A stretch of DNA of 64,000 nt from Tolypeutes matacus (taxonomy: Eukaryota; Chordata; Mammalia; Cingulata; Chlamyphoridae), in assembly GCA_026826555.1 (NCBI GenBank), contig JAKSZT010054396.1:17596581-17660580 (forward strand), given 5' to 3'. Position 1 is the stretch's first letter. Every line of letters begins with the position of its first letter. Under the pieces are notes generated by a model. The model searched no databases, was not told the DNA's origin, and saw nothing but the letters and a program-made list of their open reading frames with translations. Below are positions 1 to 10,760 of this stretch, piece by piece. The position numbers were made by a program, and so were the translations under genes.

Positions 1-647
1 AACAGCTAGACAGAACAATGAGAGAAGACGGAGGCTGCTAAGCAGGGCTGTACAGGCTGTCTACTGTGCAATTCAAGGCACCAATCACATAAACTACTGG
101 GCATGTGAATGGTATGAAATGAAGCAGGACTACACAGTAGCCCTGGCCTAAGTTCAGTGACTGAAATATGTATAAAGAATAGGAACATAAGTGAGAGGGC
201 CATTATTTCTGGCTCTGTGGAGAAGGGCAGCAAGGGCAGCTAAATACTAGTGTTTATTCCCTCAGTACCATCTCTGTACCTTCATTCTACACTTCCCTCC
301 TCTTTCTCTTTGGTAAAATAGTCCCACTTTTTGACAAAGCATCATGATTGCCAGAATGATTCTTGGCCCCATAATTCTTTGACATGCATAAAACTTGGCA
401 GACTCACAGGAAAATGAGGTCATTTTACAAAAACCTCGTAATGATTGGAACATGGGCAGCAAGGCCCAGGTGCGGGGCAGGAGAGGAGGAGGGTCACTTG
501 GGACATAGTTATGTCAGTCCAAAGTCTACCAGCAGGAATCTGTCCTGTCTTGCATGGACACGAGCCCTCTACTCCTGTGAATGAGCTTCATGCCAGGTAC
601 AGGAAGCCTTTTCACCTCCATGTTCACCTCCCAGCTCCTTTGCACAT
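1..647. other. Unique sequence, no gene recognised
   Basis: Mixed-composition sequence up to the first SINE. The short reading frames on both strands have no recognisable domain, no splice-site context and no repeat signature. I see no coding or RNA signal here. Confidence 0.5.
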
Positions 648-659
648 AAAATCTGAGTG

Positions 660-744
660 CACGGAGCAGGTGTAGCCCAGTGGTTGAATGCCTGCTTTGC
701 ATATATGAGGTCACAGGGTCAGTCCCCAGGACTTCCAAAAAAAA
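660..744 (+). repeat. tRNA-Ala-derived SINE, single-head monomer
   Basis: A tRNA-like unit of about 75 bp followed by a 12-bp A run. The block has an A-box-like stretch (tagcccagtggttga), an anticodon-arm region resembling tRNA-Ala(TGC) (gcctgctttgcatatatga) and a B-box-like stretch (gggtcagtccccagg). It is flanked by the direct repeat aaaatctgagtg at 648-659 and 745-756, so it is a retroposed SINE and not a tRNA gene. It is probably the simple monomer class of the armadillo DAS-SINEs. Confidence 0.8.
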
Positions 745-756
745 AAAATCTGAGTG

Positions 757-1266
757 AGCTTATTTTAGAAAGGCATTTAACACTGCTGCTGAAGGACCAC
801 TCCACTGTGGCACCCACGTGACTGGGGCTGGGGCTAGGGCTGGGACATCACAGGCTATAGAGCAATCAAGGTTGTACCGAGTAACATGAGCTGTCTGGAG
901 ATTAAACTTGAGAGAGACATTTTCATCCTGACCTCTGGAGCTGCCAATTCACATTCTAGCAGGGCGGCGGATTAGCAGCTGCAGGATTTCTCCCCACCTA
1001 GGTCCTGAGGTCTGCAAGCCACCTTCTGTGAGGAATGCCTCTGTGAAGTAGGTTTTCTTAGCATTACACACACATATACAAAAAACCCTGCTTTTTGATT
1101 AAAAAGAAGAAGAAGACAAGGACATTTCCTAGGGTTCTAATCCTTCTCTATTTGAAGCTTATCTTCCTGATTCTGTTTTCAGAAGTATCTCCAATGTGTC
1201 TACATAGAAAAGCTTTGGGAGTTTATATGTGATGTTTGCTATGAGGATTAAAAAATAAGGCATCTT
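757..1266. other. Unique sequence, no gene recognised
   Basis: No repeat family, coding exon or RNA gene recognised in this interval between two SINEs. Confidence 0.45.
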
Positions 1267-1279
1267 AAAAAATACACTT

Positions 1280-1736
1280 GGGGAGCGGATATGGCTCGAG
1301 CAATTGAGTGCCCATCTCCTGGTTTCAGTTCCTGGTGCCTCCTAAAGAAGACAGAACAAACAGCAAGGGAAGTGGATGTGGCTCAAGCAGTTGGGCACCC
1401 ACCTACCACATGGGAGGTCCCAGGTTTGGTTCCTGGTGCCTCCTAAAAAGAAAATGAGCAGACACAGAGAGCACACAATGAATAGACACAGAGAACAGAC
1501 AGCGAGGGCAAACAATGAGGGGGGTGGGGGGGTGGCAAATAAAGAAATAAAATAAATCTTTAAAAAAACAAAACAAAAACAGTGAGCAGACAATGAGCAA
1601 AAACAACAAGCAAAAATAATGAGCAGACAACAAGCAAACAGATAAAAGAGCCATCTCACAGGGGAGAATAAATAAAATAAAATAAAATAATAAAATAAAA
1701 TAAAATAAAATAAAATAAAATAAAATAAAATAAAAT
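1280..1736 (+). repeat. Two-headed tRNA-derived SINE with long (aaaat)n tail
   Basis: Two successive tRNA-like heads are visible, one from about 1281 (gcggatatggctcgagcaat) and one from about 1370 (agtggatgtggctcaagcag). Each is followed by a 'ggttc/tggttcctggtgcctcc' B-box region. The second is followed by a 'gagcagacacagagagcac' body and a long aaaat-repeat tail at about 1666-1740. The flanks carry a near-identical direct repeat (aaaatacactt / aaaatatactt) at about 1269-1279 and 1737-1747. This is a tandem-head variant of the DAS-SINE family, older than the copy at 1918 judging by its divergence. Confidence 0.75.
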
Positions 1737-1740
1737 AAAA
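1666..1740 (+). repeat. (aaaat)n microsatellite in SINE tail
   Basis: About fourteen head-to-tail aaaat units, nearly uninterrupted, form the tail of the SINE at 1280. A length-variable simple repeat. Confidence 0.9.
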
Positions 1741-2445
1741 TATACTTAATGTAAACTATGGGCTGTAGTTAACAGCAATATTTTAATATTTTTTCATCAA
1801 TTGTAATAAAGGTATCACAATAATGCAGTGTTAACAATAGGAGGATATATGGGAAAGTTGTATTTTTTACATGACTCTTCTGTAAACCTACAACTTCTCT
1901 AATTAAAAACAAATACAGGGAAGCGGCTGTGGCTCAATCAGTAGGGCTCCCGTTTACCATATGGGAGGCCCCGGGTTCGGTTCCCGGGGCCTCCTGGTGA
2001 AGGCAGGCCCGCCCGCACGGCGTGGTTAGCTGACCCAGCAAGCACAAGCAGCAAGGGGGGGATAAATGAATAAATAAATAAAATCTTTAAAAAAAAAAAA
2101 AAAAAAAACAAATACAATAATTTAAAAAATACATTACACTAAGTGAAAAAAAATAGACACAAAATACTACACATTGTTTGATTCCATTCATAGAAAATGT
2201 AAATTTATAGAGATGGAATCAGATTAGCCGTTATATACACCTAGGGAAGGATAAAGCGATTGAAAGGTGACTGCTAAGGGGTAGGCAGGTTTTCTTTTTG
2301 GAGTAATGAAAATGTTCCAAAATTGATTGTGGTGACGAAATCACAGCTCTGTGATTATACTCAGTCATTGATTGTACATTTTGGATGGATTATATGATAT
2401 GTGAATATATTTCAATAAAACTGCTTAGGAAAAAAAAAGAGAGGC
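1741..2445 (+). repeat. L1 3' end(s), split by a SINE
   Basis: Two consecutive L1 3'-terminal motifs on the plus strand. The first runs from about 1741 to 1917 (gtaaactatgggctgtagtt ... ctgtaaacctacaacttctc). The second runs from about 2117 to 2445 and contains the typical L1 'gattccattcatag' and 'tcaataaaactgctta' stretches. The DAS-SINE at 1918-2103 interrupts the element, with the target sequence repeated on both sides. No coding sequence remains. Confidence 0.75.
1918..2103 (+). repeat. tRNA-Ala-derived DAS-type SINE (about 185 bp class)
   Basis: The head starts gggaagcggctgtggctcaa. The B-box region is gggttcggttcccggggcc. A GC-rich body follows (gcccgcccgcacggcg...), then 'ataaatgaataaataaataa' and a poly-A tail. 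It is flanked by a perfect 13-bp direct repeat (aaaaacaaataca) at 1905-1917 and 2104-2116. Its sequence is very close to the copies at 4759, 43,977 and 53,266, which suggests recent amplification. Confidence 0.9.
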
Positions 2446-2864
2446 ATCTTTTTGGCCTTTTAAAAAACTTTTCTATGGGAGAGGTACAGAGGAAAGGCTG
2501 ACCAAATGCAAATGGCAAGAGGAGAAGGTGGGGCAAAGCACAGGGTGCTGGGAAGGACTGACGATGCCAGGGTCTGGTTTTGGTTTTTACTCTAGTGTGC
2601 CAGCTCCCTGAGGTCCTTGGCCAGAGCACACAACTTTGCTTTAGCTTTTTTTGCCTATTACATGGGGATGCCATCTGCCTACCCCCTGGACTAGTGATCA
2701 AATAAGATAAAGTACTGAAGGAAACTTTGGAAGCTAAACGTGAAAAAGCATTTATGAAGGATTATTTTCATTTGACTCTCTAGTCAATGCTGGGCGAGTC
2801 TTCCTTATAAGCCCTAATGCCATTCAACATGATATGTTTGAAAAATCCAGTAAATTCTTCCAAC
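2446..2864. other. Unique sequence, no gene recognised
   Basis: No recognisable coding or repeat signal apart from short A-rich runs. Confidence 0.4.
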
Positions 2865-2945
2865 TCGTGTATATTAAGAACCTACTATGTGTCAGGAACT
2901 GTGTCAGCCACTGAGGATACAAAGATGAATATTAATATGATTTCT
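2865..2945 (+). repeat. L2 3' end fragment
   Basis: Contains the diagnostic L2-type phrase 'aacctactatgtgtcaggaa' followed by 'gccactgaggatacaaagat', matching the conserved L2 3' terminus. Confidence 0.6.
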
Positions 2946-3217
2946 ATTTTCAGAACTTATGTGCACTGAGTTTTAAGTGCTTTGTATGCACTTGTGGGCT
3001 ATGTGTGTGTATATATATATGTATATATATATGAATGCACTAATGTGTACTTCACTTCCATGTGCCTTTGGAATCCAGGCCCCCTTGGACTGCACAGTTA
3101 CCACTACAGACAGGTGACCACCTTGCATATTTAAGGAGGGTTGAGTGCAGCCAACACATGAATCTTTAAGGGCCTTAGTGGGCTATTGGTGTGGCATAGG
3201 AAGGAAGGAGGGAACCT

Positions 3218-3375
3218 GGGATCAGTGAAACCTGGATTTGAGTCCCAGGCCTGTCAGTTATAAATGTTATTAAGTGCATTACTTTGAGCAAGACATTTAA
3301 CCTGTCCACGGATCAGTACAAAGTTTCCACCACCTCAGAGTGTTCTCGTGAGGATTAAATGGGATGATGACTACA
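3218..3375 (+). repeat. MIR SINE fragment
   Basis: Plus-strand MIR order: 'cctggatttgagtcccaggc', then 'gagcaagacatttaacctgt', then 'cgtgaggattaaatgggatg'. Diverged, with no TSD visible. Confidence 0.65.
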
Positions 3376-3434
3376 GAGTGCCACACAGAGGAGAAATTCC
3401 CTAAATGGAGATTCCTTCTCCATCCACCTGGATA

Positions 3435-3545
3435 GCTTAGTAATTGAGCACGTACTATGTGCCAGACACTGTTCTAGACATGAAGATATAGCAGTGAGCA
3501 AGACCAGCAAAGTCCCCCTCTCCTGGAGCTCATATTCCAGCCTCC
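3435..3545 (+). repeat. L2 3' end fragment
   Basis: Carries 'ttgagcacgtactatgtgcc' and 'gacactgttctagac', then 'gatatagcagtgagcaagac' and 'cctggagctcatattccag', the classic L2 3' end in order. Confidence 0.75.
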
Positions 3546-4545
3546 ATGGAAAAGACAACCCTTTCTTTATCACAGGGATTTTTTTCCAAGGACACAAGGG
3601 ACCTTGAAATCCCAAACAAGTATATTGCCTTGGCTCTGTTTCTATGACACAGAATAGTTGGTCAGGCTTTATTTATTTTACAGACAAGTGCCTTATTTTA
3701 ATTGCTGTCTGACATCTGGGAAAGAATTAAGTCATGGCTTAGATCTTAATCTGTTCCCAGTGTTTGCCTTCCAAATGAAATGGCCCCTCTCAAGTTGCCC
3801 CAAATAGAAAGCTTATGTCTGCAGTTGCTGAGGCACGGGGACTTCAGAAATGGGTTGCCCACAGTGCTCGTGGCTTGGCCGTGTACTTCCCCTGAGGTGG
3901 GGTATGGGCACAGACAGGGCGAAGAGCTGGCTTTCCACCTCGTGCCTGCTACATGTTGCTGGGTGATCTTGGGTAGCTGGGCTCTCTATGCCTCAGTGGC
4001 CTCTTCTCCCAGTGAGACTGTCTTAGCCCCACCTACCTCAGGGTTTATTTTTTTAATTGTATTTAAACACACTCCATATCCACCAAACACAGATCTGTTT
4101 CGAAAATACCTCAGGATTTTTATGAGGACAAAATAAAGTAACAAGAAGCTTCCTTGAAACACACACAAATGCAAGAACGATATCATTTAAGGGACATCTT
4201 ACTTTCTATATCTTGGTATCGCCATTATCCTCTTTATGCTCATTTTTATCTGAGTCATTAGTTTTCCTTGTTAGAGAAAATGGAACCCACTGTGGAGTTA
4301 TAAATCTGTGACTCTAGATAAAAATGTACCAGTTGCATTTGGAACAAGAAGAAGAATGGATGGGGACAAAGGAAATATGTGTGGGGAGGGAAAGAAGGCA
4401 GAAATGAAGGGTTTGCCCCAGGTTATAGAAAAACCATCATCTTCCTTGCGGAGGCCTGAGGTGAGGCCAGCCAAGCCAGAAGCCAGTCTCCCTAGCCTAC
4501 AGGGGATGAGCACCTGCCTACTGCTCCCCAACCCCACCCCATGGT
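3546..4545. other. Unique sequence, no gene recognised
   Basis: The reading frames here (for example 3780-4136 plus) have no recognisable domain. I regard them as chance frames. Confidence 0.45.
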
Positions 4546-4985
4546 GATTTTTAAAAAAAAATTTTAAAAATTTTAAACAATTCATTGAAGTATATCATTC
4601 ATACATGAACATACATAACTATAAGTGTTCAGTAAACATTGTGATCTTACAAAACAAACATGTATAACATACAGGGCTCCCACACCTCACCATCCCACAA
4701 ACATCCTATACTGTTTGTTAACAAATCATGAAAAAACATCATCAAAATATTATTACTCGGGAAGCGGCTGTGGCTCAATCAGTAGGGCTCCCGTTTGCCA
4801 TATGGGAGGCCCCGGGTTCGGTTCCCGGGGCCTCCTGGTGAGGGCAGGCCCGCCCGCACGGTGTGGTTGGCTGACCCGGCGAGCGCGAGCAGCAAGGGGG
4901 GGATAAATGAATAAATAAATAAAATCTTTAAAAAATATATATATATTATTACTAACCATAGTCCGAATCTTCCTCCCCTATACAT
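4546..4985 (-). repeat. L1 3' untranslated region fragment, split by a SINE
   Basis: On the plus strand the text 'caattcattgaagtatatca', 'catacatgaacatacataac' and 'cactaaccata...cctcccctatacat' resembles the reverse complement of the L1 3' end seen again at 33,815 and 35,601. The DAS-SINE at 4759-4942 interrupts it. Family assignment is by this similarity only. Confidence 0.5.
4759..4942 (+). repeat. tRNA-Ala-derived DAS-type SINE (about 185 bp class)
   Basis: Head gggaagcggctgtggctcaa, B-box gggttcggttcccggggcc, GC-rich body, ataaat-rich 3' end and short A tail. Flanked by the perfect direct repeat atattattact at 4747-4757 and 4943-4953. Almost the same sequence as the copy at 1918. Confidence 0.9.
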
Positions 4986-5436
4986 TTTTTTAAGGATTTA
5001 TTTATACTTAATTTTATCCATTTTTATCCCCTCCCCATTTTTGCTGTTTCTGTGTCCATTCGCTGGGCAACTATCTGTGTCCGTTTCCTGCCCTCTCTTC
5101 TCATCCTTCTCCTCCTGTCTTCACTGGGATTCAATCCTTGGAACCTCTGATGTGGGAGAGAGACGTCCTACTACTGCCTGCACCACCTTAGTTCCTGTTT
5201 TTTTTTTTTAGTGCGTCTCGTCTTGGCTCTCCCTTGTGTCACTCTCCTGTTACGTCATCATCTTGCTGCATGGCTTGCGGGGCCTGGCGGCTCACCCACT
5301 CGCCGGGCCTGGCAGCCCACACACCTTCTATATATATATTTTTTTAAATTTTTACCAGGAGGTCCCGGGGATCGAACCCAGGTCCCTACAGATGGGAGAT
5401 GGATGCCCAACCATTTGAGCCACATCCGTCCCCCTG
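4986..5436 (-). repeat. Dimeric tRNA-derived DAS-type SINE
   Basis: Read on the minus strand, the element begins with one tRNA-like head (ggacggatgtggctcaaatg ... gggttcgatccccgggacc). An 'agccatgcagcaagatgatg' linker follows, then a second tRNA-like head (aactaaggtggtgcaggcag ... ggattgaatcccagtgaag). The 3' body (gagagggcaggaaacggaca) ends in an A-rich tail. The same layout recurs at 19,135, 20,616 and 60,284. The flanking repeat is weak (ctatacat / ctatatct). Confidence 0.85.
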
Positions 5437-8400
5437 CTATATCTCTCAAGGTTGACCAAACATACCCAAAGTTAGTCTTTTCTCATATAGGATGGTCATA
5501 TAATAAATAAGTTTTAGTTTATCACCAGCATTCTAAAAACCAGACTTAGAGAGGAAAACTAGGTCTGGGGACATATGCATGGTTTCTAATATAGCGAATG
5601 TTTAGCCTACGCTGATTATCACAAAATCAGGACAGCAAGAATATTCTCGTCCATGGTGTTTGTATGCAGCCTGTCAGGCCCAGGGGTCAGGTTTCTTGGC
5701 CCTTTGAAGGCACTTTTCATTGAGCAAGGCACTGGCCAGGGCTGGCTCTCCTCAGTCACACAAGTACTGGCCTCACACAGGAGCCTTAGAAACCACAAGG
5801 CTAGTGTGAGGGAGGGGCGGCGGATGGGGGTGGGGTCTGTCTTCCTCCAGGGCTCCTGGTGCTCTAAGGAAGGGCTGAACCCAGAGCACTTAACTTGAAG
5901 AGAGCTTGGCCAAGGCCCTCTGGGAGTGAATGGCTACTGGGGGCCAAAATACCGTAGAAATCCACTGTCGTAAACAGTAGTATCTACTATGTTTGTTGTG
6001 AGGACTGAGTTGAGAGCAAACAATAAAGCACATACCAAGTGGTCAACAGCGTTTAGCTGCCCTTATGCTACTTACTTTAGCCCATAACAATTCTGGGATT
6101 CACTGCCTTCATTTTCTGGGTGGGAACCTGGGACTAAGACTGGTGAAGAAAGCCCAAGGTTGCACATTCCAAGTGCCAAGCAAGTTCCTGACTCCAGCAT
6201 TGCCTCCAGAGCAGAGAAACATAATTTTCAGGGTCCTGTGCAAAATAAAAATGAGGAATCCTTATTCGAAAAGCAAGGGAAAGTGCCCTTAATGGAACTA
6301 AAATATAATGCTTTTTCCTTTCTTCCATGGCCTCTCTCCAGACTTCGCTTGGTGTTTTTTATCTGCTACTTAATGTGATTCTGAACAAAGAAAAATTAAC
6401 ATTTTCAGTTATTAGCATGATTTTGTTGTTCTTTTACTTTGTGCAACACCAGTTTTAAATGCAAATAAAAGCATTTAACTCATGCAGAATCACCAAATCA
6501 TTTTCAGCATAAGTGGCTGGGCTAATACAGGAAGTAAGGGGAGTAGGGAGGGCTGTGATTGGGTTCCTCGGCTGGTCCTTCTTCTTAAAACATCGTTGCC
6601 TTCTTTTTGCGTTTGAAGCAGGTTTGGATTCAAAAGGTTAGCGTGACCTCTTGGCTGTTGTCAGTGCCCCTCTTAGCATGGACATAACACACCTTACACT
6701 TGCTTTGAGTCTTGCCGAGCACCCCAGCTTCGTGGGTCCTCTAGAATTCTGTGCTTGTGGTATCATGAATGCTCCGTGCAAATGGAGCATCAAGGAACAG
6801 TGGACATGCATATTGCACCATCTCCTCTGCTCACTTGTGTGCACCACTGTCCATTGGACTTCACTTAAAGAACATAAGTCCAAAGACCAAATTATGAAGA
6901 ATTTCAGGACTATGACAGCAGAGCATTAAACCAGGCACCAAGCCTTCTGAGCTGGCCCTGCTTGCCTCTGACCTCAGAGCTGTGGCTTTTGAGAAGACAC
7001 GTAGAGACTCCAAGATTCAACAAGCTTTTGTCTCATTTGGGTTTGCTTTTTGCTCTATGAGGGAACCCCTGAGTTCCATCACCAAGACTCCAAGAGCTGA
7101 GGGAACCCTGAGCTAACAGGGAACTAAGCAGGTGAGCAATCTGTATCCAGGAACCTCTATGCACAGAGTACAGGCCACAGAGGACAGAACCAGTGCCACA
7201 ATGTCACACCAAGCAGGCTCTAGGGAGGGAAAGAAGCAGGCCTGTGACAGGAATCCTTATTCTTTGAGTCAAAAGCACAGAATGTATTTGCCCAGCTTCA
7301 TCCAGTGAGAGATGGGGGGTGGGGGTGGGGTGGAAAGGATAGCCACACCATGGACCTCCAGGCTGTGGGTAGCCCCCAGGATGAGCCATCCTGGGAATGT
7401 TAAGCACCCACAGGGCTTGGCCTTGAGTGAAGAGCTGAGCTGGTGCCTTGCCAGCTGCCCCCGCTCCCTCGGAGTACCCCCTCCATCTCTGTGGGCTGGG
7501 CTGCCAGGCCTAGTAGAACAGCAGACCCACATCCCTGTCAATGCAGAGTGACATAGCTGGGACCTCTCCTGGCAGCCTCTAGGCCAGTTCCGGCTGTTCC
7601 TCCCTCCTCCTTCCTCCCTCCCCATAAACTCTGCTTCTTACTGGCAATGCAGCCATGCTTTTCTGGTGAGCCACTGCAGTGACCAGCAGCTCACATGAGA
7701 GGGTGGGAGAGGGTGGCTGTCAGAGCAAATAGCCATTTCTCCTTTGAGCTTAAGGGAGAGTAAAAAGGGCTCAGATTTGTTTTCTGTTCCAAAGACGCCA
7801 AGACATTTAACATTGTGACTCAGTTCCTTATCTGCAAAAATGAGGAAATAATGCTGGTGTTGGAAAGCAGATTTCCCTTCCCTCTAAACAAACAGAATCG
7901 ATAGACACAATAACCTTTGCCTTCACCAGTTTCAGTTTTTACTTTAAAGAAAGAGCCACTGTAACAGAGAATAAGAAATAGGATTTGACCGGCAAATATT
8001 TTAGTTTACCAAATCTGCCTCAGGGAAACTACTTGGTCAACACCTCCTCCTTTAGAAGATTGTGGGAACTCCCTCTTCTCCCTTGATACCTGCAGAGCTT
8101 TGTCTGCTCAGCAGAAATAGGACCTTCCCAGACTTGCAGCAAATCTGGTGGAGGAGCGGGCTGGGCAGGGTGGAGGGCATCAGGCAACGTCACCTTTTAG
8201 GACTGGGGACACCTTATAAGCATCCCCCTCCACCCACACATAAGTCCCACCTATTTTGCAGTTAAAGTCAAGGGATTTCTTGCTTTTTGTTCTAAAGACA
8301 AATGGATGCTTGGGGCCCCGGATGTCCTGAATTCTCCGCTGGCTGGACCTGCCGGACTCATGCTCCAGGGGCAGGTTTGTGCAGTCCAACAGCTGCAGTA

Positions 8401-9060
8401 GCTGAATAAATATTTTGAGAGCGCCAACTTTGAACCATCTGAAGTGAAATCACCTCTTTTTGGCCTGAATAAGAAAGTAAAAGAAGCAGCAGCTTCCCTC
8501 AAGAGCACACGTCCACACTCCTGGGCGGGGCTCTGACAGGCTCGACCAGCTGCAGCTCCTCCTACTGAAGCGCTGCCTCCTGACCTTGCCCCTCGGGCCC
8601 TCCGCACATGGGACGCTCTCATTAGTCTGCTGTGGTAGGAGCTGGTGCTGACAAGGGGAAGTGGTGGGTGTGTTTTGAGCACAGGTGCCACCAGCCAAAT
8701 CCCCTCCCTCACAGTTGCTAGGCCACCCAGGTCAGGGAAAAACCCAGGCCAGTGAGGCCCGCTGCCCCTAAATCATAGGCCAGAGAAGGGTCTACCTTCA
8801 TCCTGTAGCCTTCTGACCCCACCCACAGCACACTCCAGATCTGGGGGTGGGGGTACCAGCATCAGCGAATTGGAAACAGGAATGTGCCAAGCATAGCAAC
8901 CACAGCAGAGGGCGGCAGAACTGGCACTCGCTGTGTGGCAGGGTGTCTGGCTCACAACCCACCTCCTCCAGAAAGTCTTCCGTGACTTCTCCAGACAAGA
9001 TGGAATGCCCCTTCTTGAAAATCCATCCAGTATGGGTAACTTGGACCACACAATGTACCC
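5437..9060. other. Unique sequence, no gene recognised
   Basis: A 3.6 kb stretch of moderate GC content with many short overlapping frames but none with a recognisable domain. A G-rich run at about 7315-7332 is the only compositional oddity. An inverted repeat around 6770-6790 (gctccgtgcaaatggagc) could form a short hairpin. It has no evident context. Confidence 0.45.
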
Positions 9061-9065
9061 ATGGT

Positions 9066-9265
9066 TAGGACCTCAGTTGAAATCCCAGCTCTACTGTTCA
9101 CTAGCTATGTGACCTTGGGCAGGTTACTTAACTTATATGTGTTTCATTCCTTTAACTATAAAATGAGAATAATGAAGCTATTTACTAAGTAGAGTTGTGG
9201 AGAACAAAATGATTTTATATAAAGTACTCAGAGCAGTGTCAGGCACAGAACAAGTACTCAGCAAG
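9066..9265 (+). repeat. MIR SINE
   Basis: In order: 'gttgaaatcccagctctact', 'ctagctatgtgaccttgggc', 'actataaaatgagaataatg', 'gtactcagagcagtgtcagg', 'acagaacaagtactcagcaa'. A nearly full-length plus-strand MIR. Confidence 0.85.
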
Positions 9266-9309
9266 AGGTTGCTATTATAATTCTATAACATTTGATTATA
9301 TAATATCTT

Positions 9310-9500
9310 ATATTCATTTATTCAATAAATATTTATTGAACACTACTTTGTGCTAGGAGCTGAAGTAGGCTCTGGGGATATGGTGGTCATCAAGATAGGC
9401 AGAGTTCATGCCTCCATAGAGCTTTTATTCTAGTAGATTGAGGTAGAAAATAAACAGATAAATACACAAGATAATCTCAAAAAGTGACACACGTTATTGT
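9310..9500 (+). repeat. L2 3' end
   Basis: Contains 'attcaataaatatttattga', 'actactttgtgctaggagct', 'ggctctggggatatggtgg' and 'catagagcttttattctagt', the conserved L2 3' terminus. It may run further to about 9600. Confidence 0.75.
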
Positions 9501-9600
9501 TGAAAAAAATTCTTCAGAACTTAGAAATTAGGCAGAAGAGAGTACAGACCTTGGGAGTGAAGAAGGAGGTGTGTTTTCAGGGCAGAACTAGAGAGGGAGG

Positions 9601-10231
9601 GGGCAGTGCTGGGGTGGCAGGTCAGGAACCCAAAGGGGGAGCCCAGGGCCTCCCTGTGAAGTTCCCACAGGGACCCAGTAGTCAGCTGTGGCCACCAGTA
9701 TGTTGAACTGAGGAGTGGACCTGGCCCTGGTACCGGCTGGGAGGAACCACAACTGGGCAAGCTCTAAAGCCCTGGAGAATTCCCTGAACAACCCCAATTT
9801 TGCACACAATGGAGTCCTGTAGGCAGCGAATTGAACATTGTCCTCTAGTGAAACTTTGCCATAATCCCTTGGGGGACGGGCCACCAAGGAAGGAGGGGTT
9901 TTCCACAGAAGACATAACAGACTCGATTCCTCAGAGCTCTGCTGAGCTTCTACTGTGTGCCAGGCCCTATCAGCTGCTAAAAGTCCTGGCAGCAGTGTGC
10001 GAGCAGGGCCGCGTCTATCTGGTTCACCACTGAGCCTCAGCACATGAGGATGTCCAGCACATACAAGGTATTCCGTCGGTATTGTATAAATGAGCAAATG
10101 AAAAAAACAACAATAAATAAGATTCAGAATCTGGACCTTAGTGAAATCAGTGTGGGTTACCTCGGAACACTCCCATAAGCAGGAGTTGATTTATTTCTTT
10201 TTTAAGCTCAGCCTTATAGACAGCTGTGCAC
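9601..10231. other. Mostly unique sequence, possible L2/MIR remnant
   Basis: The text 'gagcttctactgtgtgccag' near 9945 looks like an L2 or MIR remnant. The 169-residue minus-strand frame at 9588-10,097 has no recognisable domain and overlaps that repeat, so I do not call it a gene. Confidence 0.4.
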
Positions 10232-10492
10232 AAGGTTAAACCTAAGAATTCTGGAGTCGCCCACCTGGGCTCAAATCCTGGCTCTGCCTCTCAGCAGCTT
10301 GGTGACCTCGGGCAAGTCACTTAATCTCTCTGTGCTTCTTCTGTGCTTTTCTCTGTGTTTCTTCTTCTGTAAAATAAGGATAATAATAGTATCTACCTCA
10401 TGATGTTGTTATGAGGATTAAATTTGTAGAGCCATTAAGAGAGTGCCTTACACACACTGTGCACTATGTCAGTGTTAAATAAATAAAGGAAA
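10232..10492 (+). repeat. MIR SINE
   Basis: In order: 'gggctcaaatcctggctctg', 'cttggtgacctcgggcaagt', 'tctgtaaaataaggataata', 'atgttgttatgaggattaaa'. A long, well-preserved plus-strand MIR. A 30-bp tcttctgtg-type internal expansion lies near 10,338-10,368. Confidence 0.85.
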
Positions 10493-10599
10493 GCATGTTA
10501 AAAACTATAGTTATGTCCAATAACAAACTGGCTTCCTAATGAGGTCCTGAGCTGCCCATTACCAGGGGTATGGGAGGGTGTGTTAGACCTTCGGGATCA

Positions 10600-10760
10600 T
10601 TAAAAATAGCTATCTATTGAGCACTGATATGTGTCCAGCACTCTGCTAGGCACTTTACATTTATTGCTCTCCTTTGGCCTTTACAATAACCCTGTGTCCC
10701 TGTTCCCTTGACACAGGAAACAGAGGCCTTGTGGCTGCCTGAGGTCCCCCCATGGACTCC
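10600..10760 (-). repeat. MIR SINE (antisense)
   Basis: Plus-strand text 'tattgagcactgatatgtgt', 'actctgctaggcactttaca' and 'ttacaataaccctgtgtccc' followed by 'aggaaacagaggcc' is the reverse complement of the MIR 3' part and core. Confidence 0.6.

Noticed and set aside
660..744. tRNA-Ala gene
   Set aside because: The tRNA-like body is intact enough to consider, but the A tail and the flanking 12-bp duplication show a retroposed SINE. The acceptor ends do not pair well.
7315..7332. Strong G-quadruplex or promoter
   Set aside because: Only three G runs of four or more bases and a short fourth run. No CpG cluster or TATA context.
8251..8712. 153-codon minus-strand frame
   Set aside because: No recognisable domain, and overlapped by another frame with equally plain composition.
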